The translations under genes and the position numbers were made by a program. The notes under the pieces were generated by a model. It searched no databases. It saw only the letters and a list, made by a program, of their open reading frames with translations, and was not told the origin of the DNA. 64,000 nucleotides of DNA, taken from Planctomycetaceae bacterium. Its GTDB lineage: Bacteria; Planctomycetota; Planctomycetia; Planctomycetales; Planctomycetaceae. The first letter of the stretch is position 1; every line of letters begins with the position of its first letter. Below are positions 25,656-34,206 of the stretch, in pieces. The stretch spans positions 62,001 to 126,000 of the forward strand of contig JAWKUA010000011.1 of assembly GCA_041398785.1 (NCBI GenBank), read 5' to 3'.

Positions 25656-26810
25656 TTATTGAATGATCAGTTCCGCATGCAGCGCGCCACTTTCCTTCAG
25701 CATCTGGAAGATGGAACTCAGGTCGCGCGGTGTGACTCCCAAAGCGTTCAGTGATGCCGCAAGGTCCGCGACGGTGGCCGGTTCGTTCAGGACATTCACA
25801 GCGCCGCCCTGCTCCGTAACGTCCACCTGCGTGCGCGGAACGACCGTGGTTTCACCCTGTGACAAAGGCGCCGGCTGTGAGACTTCCGGCGATTCCATCG
25901 TGGACACGATCAGGTTGCCATGCGTGATGGCGACACTGGAAAGACGGACGTTTTCCGTGAACACAATTGTTCCGGTACGCTCGTTGATCGTGACCTTCGC
26001 TCCGACGTCCGGCGTGACCGTCAGTGCCTGGCAGCGCGCCACAAATTCGTACGGCGCGTCGAAATCGTCGTAAGGAATATGAACGGCGATCTTTGCGGGA
26101 TCCTGCATTTCCGCCGCGGAGGGTGAAAGCGAATTGATCGCCTGAGTAATCCGGCGAGCGGTTTCGTATTCGGGCCTTCTGAGCAACAGGTGGAAGCAGC
26201 CGTCCGTGAAAATCGTCGAAGGCACTTCACGTTCCACGATGCCTCCGTCCGGAATCCGTCCCGTGGTGGGATGATTCTTCACGACGCCTGCCGCCTGGCC
26301 GCCGAAGTTTCCGCCGTTCAGGGAAATCGGTCCGGACGCGAGCACATACACTTCCCCGTCGACTCCCGTCAGTTCCGCGCCGATGAGATAACCGCCGGTC
26401 AGACTGGCCGCGTCATCATACGCGGACACGGTGACATCGATCGTCTGACCCTTCTTCGCGTGCGGCGGCAGCCTCGCGGAAACAATCACGACCGACAGGT
26501 TGTCCGTTTTCTCGCGAGCCTGACGAATCAACTGCCGCACCTGCGGTTCCGAACGCAGGCCGAGTCGCTGCAGCAGTTCAATCGCTATTCGCTTTGTGGA
26601 TTCGCTGCTGCCGCCGGTCCCCGCCAGGCCGCTGACGAGTCCGTACGCCACCAACTGGTTTGGGTGTTCTCCCGCCAGTTGTGTGATGTCCTTGATGCGC
26701 ACGACCGGCCCCGAGACCGGACGCGTCACCTGCTGAGCCCGCGCATCGCAGAACGGCACGGCCAGAAGCGTGAACAGCAGCAATCGTGCAACAGAAACGG
26801 AACAATGCAT
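25656..26810 (-). CDS. flgI: Flagellar P-ring protein FlgI
   Basis: The 384-residue protein has a signal peptide (about 1-26) followed by VVRIKDITQLAGEHPNQLVA, YGLVSGLAGTGGSSESTKRI and KKGQTIDVTVSAYDDAASLTGG, the most conserved FlgI segments. The C-terminus keeps DLAASLNALGVTPRDLSSIF, ALHAELIIQ. It forms the peptidoglycan-level bushing of the basal body and, with FlgH at 26929, implies a cell envelope with both wall and outer membrane. A TTG three codons upstream is possible. Confidence 0.95.
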   Translation of the reverse strand: MHCSVSVARLLLFTLLAVPFCDARAQQVTRPVSGPVVRIKDITQLAGEHPNQLVAYGLVSGLAGTGGSSESTKRIAIELLQRLGLRSEPQVRQLIRQAREKTDNLSVVIVSARLPPHAKKGQTIDVTVSAYDDAASLTGGYLIGAELTGVDGEVYVLASGPISLNGGNFGGQAAGVVKNHPTTGRIPDGGIVEREVPSTIFTDGCFHLLLRRPEYETARRITQAINSLSPSAAEMQDPAKIAVHIPYDDFDAPYEFVARCQALTVTPDVGAKVTINERTGTIVFTENVRLSSVAITHGNLIVSTMESPEVSQPAPLSQGETTVVPRTQVDVTEQGGAVNVLNEPATVADLAASLNALGVTPRDLSSIFQMLKESGALHAELIIQ

Positions 26811-26928
26811 CGGAATCAAAATTCGTCAGGGCCGTGCACAGGGGACGGCTGTGGAATTGAGTTCATTCGATTCGGCGGGTCACACGACCGGCTGTCGTCG
26901 AATGTGTGTCCATCGGCTGGCTGCCGGG

Positions 26929-27567
26929 TCAGAAGGGCCAGATCTTGTTGATTCCGCGACCGAGCCAGCCCTGGCGAGTGAAGCGTCGTTCGGCACCGTC
27001 GCTTTCGTAGGCGGTCTGCATGTTGGCGATGTATTGGGACGCGACTGTGTTGTCCGGCCCGATGTCGATGGCTCGCACCGCTCCGGTGACTCGCAGTGTT
27101 CTGGCTTCACCTTCGATGATGATGCGGCGGTGTCCGGACAGCAGCAGGTTTCCGTTAGGCATCACGCCGACAACCATCACGGTCATGCGGTCGGTGATGG
27201 CTCGTGAATTCGAATAGCTGGCTTCGCCGGAAAACTTGCGGTCGGTGTCCTTGTTCAGGTTCAGACTGCCGTTGGCCGAACTGGTTCCCAGGTCGCCTCC
27301 CGTGGAACTGGCAATGTCGAACACACCGGAAGCCGAAGTGGCTTTCGTCAGAGCCTTGTCTTCACGGTTGTCCACTTCCGTCGATTCGCTGACAACGATC
27401 GTCAGCAGATCGCCGACGCGCCGCGCGCGGGAATCGTGAAACAGGTACGCTCGCTGAGGATTCCGCTGTTCCCACAGCGAATCAGCGCGGCATTCCATCG
27501 AAGTGCCGCAGCACACTGACGCCAGCAGCATCAGGCACGCGCGGCCGTTTCCGTGCGGTCCGGTCAT
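26929..27567 (-). CDS. flgH: Flagellar L-ring protein FlgH
   Basis: AGGGGGACAATCAG precedes the ATG. Family motifs: SLWEQRNPQRAYLFHDSRAR, VGDLLTIVVSESTEVDN, MPNGNLLLSGHRRIIIEGEA and DNTVASQYIANMQ, ending GRGINKIWPF. FlgH is usually a lipoprotein of the outer membrane. Here the signal region (LMLLASVCCGTSMECRADS) has cysteines but no textbook lipobox, so lipidation is uncertain. Confidence 0.93.
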   Translation of the reverse strand: MTGPHGNGRACLMLLASVCCGTSMECRADSLWEQRNPQRAYLFHDSRARRVGDLLTIVVSESTEVDNREDKALTKATSASGVFDIASSTGGDLGTSSANGSLNLNKDTDRKFSGEASYSNSRAITDRMTVMVVGVMPNGNLLLSGHRRIIIEGEARTLRVTGAVRAIDIGPDNTVASQYIANMQTAYESDGAERRFTRQGWLGRGINKIWPF

Positions 27568-27630
27568 CTGATTGTCCCCCTGAACATTCCGCTCGCACGA
27601 CTGACCGGCAGGCGGTCCGCCGTTCGGCGG

Positions 27631-28668
27631 CTAACGCAACTGAATTTCCACATGTCCGGCCGATGTCACCCGACCGGGAATCACGCGGTTCGATTCCAGG
27701 TTCTTCACCTGAATCACATCGCCCACTCGTCCCGGCTGCATCGCCTCAGCCGCTCTGAGAGTCACGCGGGCGATGCCGCAGGACGCGGTCACCTGCACTC
27801 GATCGCGGGCCTTCACGACGATCGGTCGCTGCTCGGGCGCAGGTTCGTGCAGGTCCTTCAATGACAGAATCTCACCGGGCTGCACGGACCGCCGCGGACG
27901 GTGGCCGATGACCTGCGAGTCATCCGGTTCGTCTTCGTTGGTGGCAAGAAACCGGTTTTCAAACTGAACGTCCGACGAGGTCAGCACCTGATCCCGGCGG
28001 AACGACACTTTCGCAACAGCCACGCGCTGGCGCCGCAGGATGTCGACTTTGGCACTGCGAGTCGCCACCAGAGTGCGGTCCTTCCAGAGCCGCACGGTCA
28101 TGCTGGATTGCCCCGGTTCGGTGCGAATCGGCGGGAGCACTTCGGCTCGCAGTCCGGTCTGTTCCTGAATGTTTCGCGGCAGCACCTGCATAAACGGCGA
28201 CGTCAGCCGCACGCGCAGTTCGTCGGGTTCCGCGCCGAACACCGTCTGCACCGTCGACAAAGCGGCCAGTTCGATATCAACGTCCGTCAGCGGCTGCGCT
28301 TCGCGATAGGAAATTGTGATCGTCGGCGGTCCATCCACAACCAGGCGGTCTGCCTGCCAGCCGGCCAGCAGCAGTCGAATCCGCACAAACGACGTTGACA
28401 GCGTTTTGGACGTTTCGTCGTCCTTCAGCGAAGCAACATCGACGGCGCCGATCTGTGCGGCGATGCGAGCATCGCGGCACCGAATTGTCGCGACGTGCTG
28501 AAGCTGCACGTCGCGCGCCGTGACGGTCGTCTCCGCATTCAGCCGAACGGAAATGCCTTCGCCGGCACCTGCGGTCGTCTGAGCGTTCACGCTTCGCGAA
28601 ACATGGATTCCGGCAAACAACAGTGCGGCGATTGGAAGGATCGTGTGAACTCGGTGGCGCATGGTCAT
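27631..28668 (-). CDS. flgA: P-ring assembly chaperone FlgA
   Basis: The 345-residue exported protein has a signal peptide at about 1-29 and a C-terminal SAF domain: VAVAKVSFRRDQVLTSSDVQ, RPRRSVQPGEILSLKDLHEP, PIVVKARDRVQVTASCGIA, GDVIQVKNLESNRVIPGRV. FlgA helps FlgI assemble into the P ring in the periplasm. The start immediately follows the flgG stop (TAAATG). It is longer than the E. coli protein because of an extra N-terminal region of about 120 residues. Confidence 0.88.
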   Translation of the reverse strand: MTMRHRVHTILPIAALLFAGIHVSRSVNAQTTAGAGEGISVRLNAETTVTARDVQLQHVATIRCRDARIAAQIGAVDVASLKDDETSKTLSTSFVRIRLLLAGWQADRLVVDGPPTITISYREAQPLTDVDIELAALSTVQTVFGAEPDELRVRLTSPFMQVLPRNIQEQTGLRAEVLPPIRTEPGQSSMTVRLWKDRTLVATRSAKVDILRRQRVAVAKVSFRRDQVLTSSDVQFENRFLATNEDEPDDSQVIGHRPRRSVQPGEILSLKDLHEPAPEQRPIVVKARDRVQVTASCGIARVTLRAAEAMQPGRVGDVIQVKNLESNRVIPGRVTSAGHVEIQLR

Positions 28669-29460
28669 TTACCTCACGATGTTCGCTGAGGTGGACAGCA
28701 TCTCGTCGCCGGCACGAATGGCTCGTGAGTTGATCTCGTAGGCTCGCTGTGCGGAGATCAGCGAAATCAGTTCGGTCACGACTTCAACGTTGGAGTTCTC
28801 GATGAAGTTCTGACGCAGCAGACCAAATCCGTTCAGGCCACCGGTGCCCGGTACCGCGACACCCGACGCGGCCGTCGCCGCAAACAGGTTGGCTCCTTCG
28901 CTGGACAGTCCGGCGGGATTCGGAAACGTGAAGATCTGAATCGGTCCGAACGATGCCGATGATCCATCCGCCGTCGTGCCGGAAATGGTGCCGTCGGTGC
29001 CGATCGTGATCTTGGAAATATCGATGCCCTGAGGAACCGTGATCGCCGGGTCAAGCGGAAATCCGTCGGCGTTGACCAACTGCCGCTGATCGTTGAGTTT
29101 CAGGTTTCCGGCGCGGGTGTATTTCGGCGTGCCGCCTTCCGCCTGGACCTGCAGGAAACCGTCGCCTTCAATGGCCACGTCCAGCGGGTTTCCGGTTTGT
29201 TCCAGAGTTCCCTGATTGAAGTGTTTGGTGGTCGCAACGGCTCGCACACCGTTTCCGATCTGCAGCCCGGTGGGCGACACCAGTTGCTGCGAAATTGCGG
29301 TTCCCGGCTGCCGAGTGGTGTTGTAGATCAGGTCGGCAAAGTCCAGCCGGCTGCGTCGAAAACCGGTGGTGTTCACGTTCGCCAGATTGTTGGCGGTGTT
29401 ATCGATCAGAAGTTCCTGCGCCTTCATTCCGGTGGCGCTGGTATACAGTGCTCGCAGCAT
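28669..29460 (-). CDS. flgG: Flagellar distal rod protein FlgG
   Basis: The start at 29460 follows GGGGAGGAACACTGAC. The protein is 263 residues with MLRALYTSATGMKAQELLID, NTANNLANVNTTGFRRSRLD at the N-terminus and NVEVVTELISLISAQRAYEI at the C-terminus, diagnostic of FlgG. GNPLDVAIEGDGFLQV is also typical. It forms the distal rod. Upstream is the related flgF. Confidence 0.96.
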   Translation of the reverse strand: MLRALYTSATGMKAQELLIDNTANNLANVNTTGFRRSRLDFADLIYNTTRQPGTAISQQLVSPTGLQIGNGVRAVATTKHFNQGTLEQTGNPLDVAIEGDGFLQVQAEGGTPKYTRAGNLKLNDQRQLVNADGFPLDPAITVPQGIDISKITIGTDGTISGTTADGSSASFGPIQIFTFPNPAGLSSEGANLFAATAASGVAVPGTGGLNGFGLLRQNFIENSNVEVVTELISLISAQRAYEINSRAIRAGDEMLSTSANIVR

Positions 29461-29608
29461 GTCAGTGTTCCTCCCCTGTTGCCCCCCACTTCGTTCACGC
29501 GATGAGAACGCAGCGGCGCAATTCTTTGCCCGTCGCTTCCGCCGGCCTGATTTCCGTCGACTCGCCGCCGGCTCAGGCTGCGCGCGAGTGAATCTCAACA
29601 TCACCGTC

Positions 29609-30343
29609 CTACTGCACTCTGGTTCGTTTCTGAATGGACTCGTCCATCGCGTTCATCGCCTTCTGCGCCGCTTCGTACTGCCTCGATCCCACCATGATGC
29701 TGATCAGTTCGTCAATCGCCTGAACGTTCGACTGCTCAAGAAAGCCCTGCACGATCTGTGCGTTCGCGGGCTGCACCTGAGCGTTCGGCGGAGCGCTGAA
29801 CAGGGAGACTCCCGCCGGCAGCAGCACCGACAGATCATCGAACGATGCCAGTTGAAGCTGGCCGATTACCTCTGTGCCTGACAGAACTTCTCCGCTGGCT
29901 GAAACCTGAATGGATTCCGAGGAAACTCCGTTCGGCAGGTTCAGCGGTCCGCCTTCGCCAAGAACCGGCAACTGGTCGACCGTCACCAACTGCCCGTCTC
30001 CGTTCACATGAAATCCGCCGTTGCGCGTGTACAGCGGACCATCGGGCCCCTGAACGACAAAGAAGCCGTCGCCCTGCAGCGCAACGTCCAGCGCCCGTCC
30101 CGTCTGCTGCAGCGGCCCCTGTCGAAAGTCCACCGACAGGCTGGCGTCGCTCAAACGTGCCGCGGCCTCATCGCGAGCCGACGATCCTGGCCTGGGATTC
30201 AGCACCGATTCGAACGCGACTTCCCCGACTACGCGACGACGAAAACCTGGCTGATGAGCGTGCGCAAGATTGTCCGCGGACGTTTCGTGTCGCAGCGATG
30301 CGGCGTCCATCGCCGAAGCCGCGCTGTAGAGTCCCGAAAGCAT
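29609..30343 (-). CDS. flgF: Flagellar proximal rod protein FlgF-like
   Basis: With the ATG at 30343 the protein is 244 residues: MLSGLYSAASAMDAASLRHE, TSADNLAHAHQPGFRRRVV at the N-terminus and QAIDELISIMVGSRQYEAAQ at the C-terminus. It belongs to the FlgF/FlgG family. The shorter length and the position before flgG favour FlgF. It is the first gene of the minus-strand flagellar block. Confidence 0.85.
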   Translation of the reverse strand: MLSGLYSAASAMDAASLRHETSADNLAHAHQPGFRRRVVGEVAFESVLNPRPGSSARDEAAARLSDASLSVDFRQGPLQQTGRALDVALQGDGFFVVQGPDGPLYTRNGGFHVNGDGQLVTVDQLPVLGEGGPLNLPNGVSSESIQVSASGEVLSGTEVIGQLQLASFDDLSVLLPAGVSLFSAPPNAQVQPANAQIVQGFLEQSNVQAIDELISIMVGSRQYEAAQKAMNAMDESIQKRTRVQ

Positions 30344-30753
30344 GAGTCTCCGCTCCGATTCTGAGTTCGTGTATTCGTCAACATCGGAATAACCGGACAT
30401 GCAGGATGCCACCAGTTTCGGCACATCCGCCCGGTTACGGGTTAATCCCCGGCGATTCCGAGCGACGCGCGGCGCAGGTGAAGAGCGGCCGATTCAGCAA
30501 GGTTGACCCGGTGATTCTCTGACTGCTGAACGGCTGCGTGTTTTCCCGCAGTTGGCAGTGAAACCCCTGAATCGGCGGGAGTCTCACTTCGCGGCGGCAC
30601 GATCTTCAGAGCAGTACGACCGGTGCGACCGCTGCAATCGTCACAATCGAACCCGCTGCGGTCGATTCAGACAATGCGGAACTGTGCCATCCGTCCGCGC
30701 GAACCGTTGCGGCCGGGGCACAGGCATCAGGGACGGCTCAGGAGTTTCAGGTC
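30344..30753. promoter_or_regulatory. Divergent control region between the two flagellar blocks
   Basis: This 410-bp region separates flgF (minus) from fliL (plus), so both blocks probably start here. I searched by eye for a sigma-28 (TAAA-GCCGATAA) or sigma-54 (TGGCAC-TTGC) promoter and found no convincing match. Confidence 0.45.
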
Positions 30754-31272
30754 ATGGCAGACGCAGAAGACAACGACGGCGAAAGCGCAGAAAGCAGCCC
30801 GCCCGCAAAAGGCGGAGTCCTGCCCTACATCATCGTGGGAATTCTGTGCACGGCCGGAGGACTGGCCGTGCCGCTGCTGATTCCCGCGAAGGCCACCACC
30901 GGTGACACGGCCGAACAGGTTAAGCCTCCATACGAACTTCCGTCTCCGGAAGACACCAAGTTTGTGTCGTTCGGAGCCGTCTCGGTGAATCTCGACGAAG
31001 GCCGCCTGAGCCGCTATCTGCAGGTCAGCATCACACTGCAGGTGGCCAAGGATCAGGAACTGGAACTGACCAAGATGCTGGAAACTCAAAAAGCGCCGCT
31101 GACGAGCTGGCTGATTGCTCATCTGTCGGACAAGACGCTGGACGAAGTCCGCGGTGCCGCCGGTCAGAACCGTCTGCGCCGGGAAATTCGCGACCAGTTC
31201 AACACGATTCTTTATCCCGACGGCTACGACCGCATCTACGACGTGCTGTTTGACAACTACGCCATTCAATGA
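30754..31272 (+). CDS. fliL: Flagellar basal-body protein FliL
   Basis: The 172-residue protein has an acidic cytoplasmic N-terminus, one membrane helix (GVLPYIIVGILCTAGGLAVP, about 21-43) and a periplasmic domain with KFVSFGAVSVNLDEGRLSRY, LQVSITLQVAKDQE and a C-terminal YPDGYDRIYDVLFDNYAIQ. FliL surrounds the stator units and aids torque. CAGGAG lies upstream of the ATG. The stop overlaps fliM. Confidence 0.88.
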   Translation: MADAEDNDGESAESSPPAKGGVLPYIIVGILCTAGGLAVPLLIPAKATTGDTAEQVKPPYELPSPEDTKFVSFGAVSVNLDEGRLSRYLQVSITLQVAKDQELELTKMLETQKAPLTSWLIAHLSDKTLDEVRGAAGQNRLRREIRDQFNTILYPDGYDRIYDVLFDNYAIQ

Positions 31273-32150
31273 TGACCACGACACCCGCGTTCTCCAATTG
31301 CGATTTCAGCGAACCACGCCGTCTGACGGGCGGAGCCAACCGGGCTCTGAAGTCCTGGCAGACCAGTGTGTGCGCGCTGCTGCTGGAAAACTGGCAGGGC
31401 CTTCTCGGCAGCAATCTGCAGATCGCTCTGGGCAGAATCGATTCGGCCACCGCCACCAGGGCGATCCGCGCCCTGCCGGATCCCGGCTTCGCGGCGCGTC
31501 TGACGATTGGCGCCAGCCGGTTCGATTCGCTGTTTGTGTTCTCCGCCAGAATGGTACTGACACTGCTGCACGACATGCTGGGCACGCAGACGGAAGACTG
31601 GCCGGAAATTCGTCCGATGACCGCCGTCGAAACTTCCATGGTGGAACTGCTGTTCGGCGAAGTGGCACGGTCGATCGGTCAGGCATGGCCGGAAGTTCAG
31701 CCGCTGGAATGCGAACTTCACAGCGTCATCTCCCGGCCGATCCGCTGCCGGCTGTACGGACCCGACGACATTCTGGTCAGAACTCGCATCACCATGACCA
31801 CGGCCTTCGGTGAAGAAGAAGCGATCTGGCTGATGCCGCAGACCGGTCTGGATTCGATCGGCATTCGCGATTCGACCGGTCTGGCGGGCGAACACGATAC
31901 TCCGCTGCCCGCGCCGCAGCTTAAGGCACTGGCAAAGCTGATGCCGGCCCAGCTTGTTGTGTCACTGGGGCGAGCCACGCTGACGCTGGCCGAGATGAAC
32001 AGCCTGAAGGTCGGCGATTATCTGCCGCTGGATCAGGCCGTTTACCAGCCGCTGGAAGCTCGCGTTGACGGCCGGCTGCAGTGGATCGGAAACCCGTGTC
32101 GCCTGGGCGGACGACAGGGATTTCAGATCATCGCGGCCAACAACGGTTGA
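31269..32150 (+). CDS. fliM: Flagellar motor switch protein FliM (N-terminally short)
   Basis: It starts four bases inside fliL (ATGA overlap). The 293 residues comprise the FliM middle domain (about 15-190; ALKSWQTSVCALLLENWQGL, FVFSARMVLTLLHDMLG) and a C-terminal SpoA/FliN-like domain (about 210-290; MPAQLVVSLGRATLTLAEMN, SLKVGDYLPLDQAVYQPLEA). FliM links FliG to FliN in the C ring and normally carries an N-terminal EIDALL helix that docks phosphorylated CheY. That segment is missing here and no better upstream start exists without entering fliL deeply. Confidence 0.85.
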   Translation: MMTTTPAFSNCDFSEPRRLTGGANRALKSWQTSVCALLLENWQGLLGSNLQIALGRIDSATATRAIRALPDPGFAARLTIGASRFDSLFVFSARMVLTLLHDMLGTQTEDWPEIRPMTAVETSMVELLFGEVARSIGQAWPEVQPLECELHSVISRPIRCRLYGPDDILVRTRITMTTAFGEEEAIWLMPQTGLDSIGIRDSTGLAGEHDTPLPAPQLKALAKLMPAQLVVSLGRATLTLAEMNSLKVGDYLPLDQAVYQPLEARVDGRLQWIGNPCRLGGRQGFQIIAANNG

Positions 32151-32162
32151 AAGGGAAGCAAG

Positions 32163-32579
32163 ATGGACGAAGCCAAAACAGCCGCAACGGAAACCGCCGA
32201 AGATCCCGCCGCGCAGGTCAGCAGTCAGGGAGAAGGTCATACTCCCGAAGTTCATCCGGCGGAATTCCCGGAAGCCAGTCGCACCCGATCGAAGGCGTCG
32301 CTGCCGCTGGAACGATTCTCCGACGTTCAGGTGGAGATCTCCGTCGAAATCGGCCGCGTCACGATGTCCATCGGAGAACTGCTGCAGCTTGGACAGGGCT
32401 CCGTCGTGGAACTCGACCGCGACCTGAACGAACCTGTCTCCGTGATGGCTCAGGGAGTCCGCATCGCCAGTGGTGAAGTGGTTGTGATCGACGATCGGTT
32501 TGCCGTTCGAATCACCGAAATCACGTCGTCGGACACAACCCTGCGGCGGGAAGGCGGTGTGCTGGAGTCTGCGTCATGA
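32163..32579 (+). CDS. fliN: Flagellar motor switch protein FliN
   Basis: AAAGGGAAGCAAG precedes the ATG. The 138-residue protein has an acidic, low-complexity N-terminus (about 55 residues) and a SpoA domain: VQVEISVEIGRVTMSIGELL, QLGQGSVVELDRDLNEPV, GVRIASGEVVVIDDRFAVRI. It forms the base of the C ring and docks FliH. The stop overlaps fliO by four bases. Confidence 0.93.
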   Translation: MDEAKTAATETAEDPAAQVSSQGEGHTPEVHPAEFPEASRTRSKASLPLERFSDVQVEISVEIGRVTMSIGELLQLGQGSVVELDRDLNEPVSVMAQGVRIASGEVVVIDDRFAVRITEITSSDTTLRREGGVLESAS

Positions 32580-33253
32580 CACCGCCGGAAAACGCCGCAG
32601 CGATTCGTTCAGCGGTCCGCGACGCGACACCGGCCATCGCGCTGCGCTCGAACAAATTCGCCTGGCGACATGTTTCACAAGCCGTCGCACTGATGCTGGT
32701 CGCGATCGTACTCGCTTCGCGCGCGTCGGTGTGTTCGGGACACCAGGCGGCGGAACGACACCCGTCACACATGATTTCCGCGCGGCAGGATTCTTCCGCG
32801 AATTCTGCACTGAGGAATGCTTCAGCGGAGACCGCGTCACTGGCGACCGCGTCACTGGCGACGGACGGCGACAATGCATCACCATTCATCGATCTTCGGC
32901 AGCAGCCGGTTCAGACGAAAGCAGCAGCGTCCTCCGCGACGCCGGAAATCAACAGCGACCTGTTCGTGGGACTCGGTGTCTGGACGGTAATCGTGCTGTG
33001 TCTTTGCGTGCTGACCGTTCTGGGAATCCGCCAGTGGCAGCGCGGACGAGGAATGCTGCCGGCGGGCAACAGCAATTCGCGAGTCCTGGAAACGGTGTCG
33101 CTGGGCCCGAATCGCATGGTTTCGCTGGTGTCTCTGGGCGACGTGCGAGCGATCGTGGGCTGCGACGCCGCCGGCATCCGCAGCATCGTGCTGGCACCGC
33201 CGCGGTTTGAAGAGGAAATCGAAGCTGCGGATCAGAGCATCGAAACAACATAA
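32576..33253 (+). CDS. fliO: Flagellar export component FliO
   Basis: The 225-residue protein has an N-terminal hydrophobic segment (about 35-55), a long low-complexity linker with a SLATASLATD duplication, a membrane helix (FVGLGVWTVIVLCLCVLTVL) and a cytoplasmic FliO domain (SRVLETVSLGPNRMVSLVSL, GDVRAIVGCDAAGIRSIVLA). FliO helps assemble FliP into the export gate. It is extended relative to enterobacterial FliO. The start is ATGAC overlapping fliN. Confidence 0.8.
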   Translation: MTPPENAAAIRSAVRDATPAIALRSNKFAWRHVSQAVALMLVAIVLASRASVCSGHQAAERHPSHMISARQDSSANSALRNASAETASLATASLATDGDNASPFIDLRQQPVQTKAAASSATPEINSDLFVGLGVWTVIVLCLCVLTVLGIRQWQRGRGMLPAGNSNSRVLETVSLGPNRMVSLVSLGDVRAIVGCDAAGIRSIVLAPPRFEEEIEAADQSIETT

Positions 33254-33377
33254 AGGAAACGTCCGCGCAGGATTCGTTGGCGCGAAACCTGCCGCATCGA
33301 ACGGGAATAGATCCGGTCTGCCGGTTTCGCGTCGACCGGATGCCGTTTTCCGAAATCAGTGATCAACAGGAACCGGA

Positions 33378-34055
33378 ATGGATTCCGCTTCGACATTGCA
33401 GCAGGTTCTGGAATCCAATGGATTTCAGGGACTGTCACCACAACTGAAGGTCGCTCTGTTTCTGGGCGGCATGGCGCTGATTTCGTCGGCGCTGGTGACC
33501 ATGACGGCGTTTACGCGCATTGTCATCGTGCTGTCGTTCGTGCGCCGTGCTATTGCGACTCAGGAAATTCCGCCGACGCAGGTCATTCTGGGACTGTCAC
33601 TGTTTCTGACGCTGTTCGTGATGGGACCGACGATGTCGCAGATTGAACAGGATGCGATCCGGCCCTATCTGGAAGATCGCATCACCGGCGACGCGGCCTT
33701 CGAAAACGGTTCCGCGGCTCTGCAGCAGTTCATGCTGAGGCAAACCCGCAAAGCCGACATCGCGCTGTTTGCCAGCATGGCACAGATCGAATCCATCTCC
33801 ACGCCTCAGGACACGCCCATTCGAGTCCTGATTCCCGCGTATGTCATCAGTGAACTGAAAACCGCGTTCATCATGGGGTTCTGTCTGTACCTGCCGTTCA
33901 TGCTGATCGACCTGGTCGTGTCCGTGATTCTGATGTCGCTCGGAATGATGATGATGCCGCCGATGGTGATATCCACGCCGTTCAAGATCCTGTTGTTTGT
34001 CATGGTCGACGGCTGGCAGTTGATCGCCAAAGTGCTGAGCATGAGTTTTCACTGA
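33378..34055 (+). CDS. fliP: Flagellar export gate protein FliP
   Basis: The 225-residue integral membrane protein follows CAGGAACCGGA. It shows FliP motifs: TAFTRIVIVLSFVRRAIATQ, PPTQVILGLSLFLTLFVMGP, IRVLIPAYVISELKTAFIMG, VVSVILMSLGMMMMPPMVIS. No N-terminal signal peptide is present, unlike E. coli FliP, as in many shorter homologues. In most genomes fliQ and fliR follow immediately; here they do not. Confidence 0.95.
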   Translation: MDSASTLQQVLESNGFQGLSPQLKVALFLGGMALISSALVTMTAFTRIVIVLSFVRRAIATQEIPPTQVILGLSLFLTLFVMGPTMSQIEQDAIRPYLEDRITGDAAFENGSAALQQFMLRQTRKADIALFASMAQIESISTPQDTPIRVLIPAYVISELKTAFIMGFCLYLPFMLIDLVVSVILMSLGMMMMPPMVISTPFKILLFVMVDGWQLIAKVLSMSFH

Positions 34056-34065
34056 CGCCCGGCTA

Positions 34066-34113
34066 AGAACCCCTGACAAAACCTCCAAGGCCGCAGGTTT
34101 TGTTAGGGGTTCT
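34066..34113. repeat. 19-bp-stem palindrome between fliP and flhA
   Basis: AGAACCCCTGACAAAACCT pairs with AGGTTTTGTTAGGGGTTCT across a ten-base loop (CCAAGGCCGC), with a single G-T type mismatch, and the match extends a few bases outward (CTA/TAG). There is no trailing T run, so it is not a classic terminator. It could be a mobile palindromic unit or an RNA-processing site. Confidence 0.8.
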
Positions 34114-34206
34114 AAGTCCGGTGACAGGGTCCCGCCGGTTCCGCACTGAGTCTGATTCCCGTTCATTCGTTTGATTGTCTGACTTTCATCGTTGGCTTCT
34201 GCCCGC

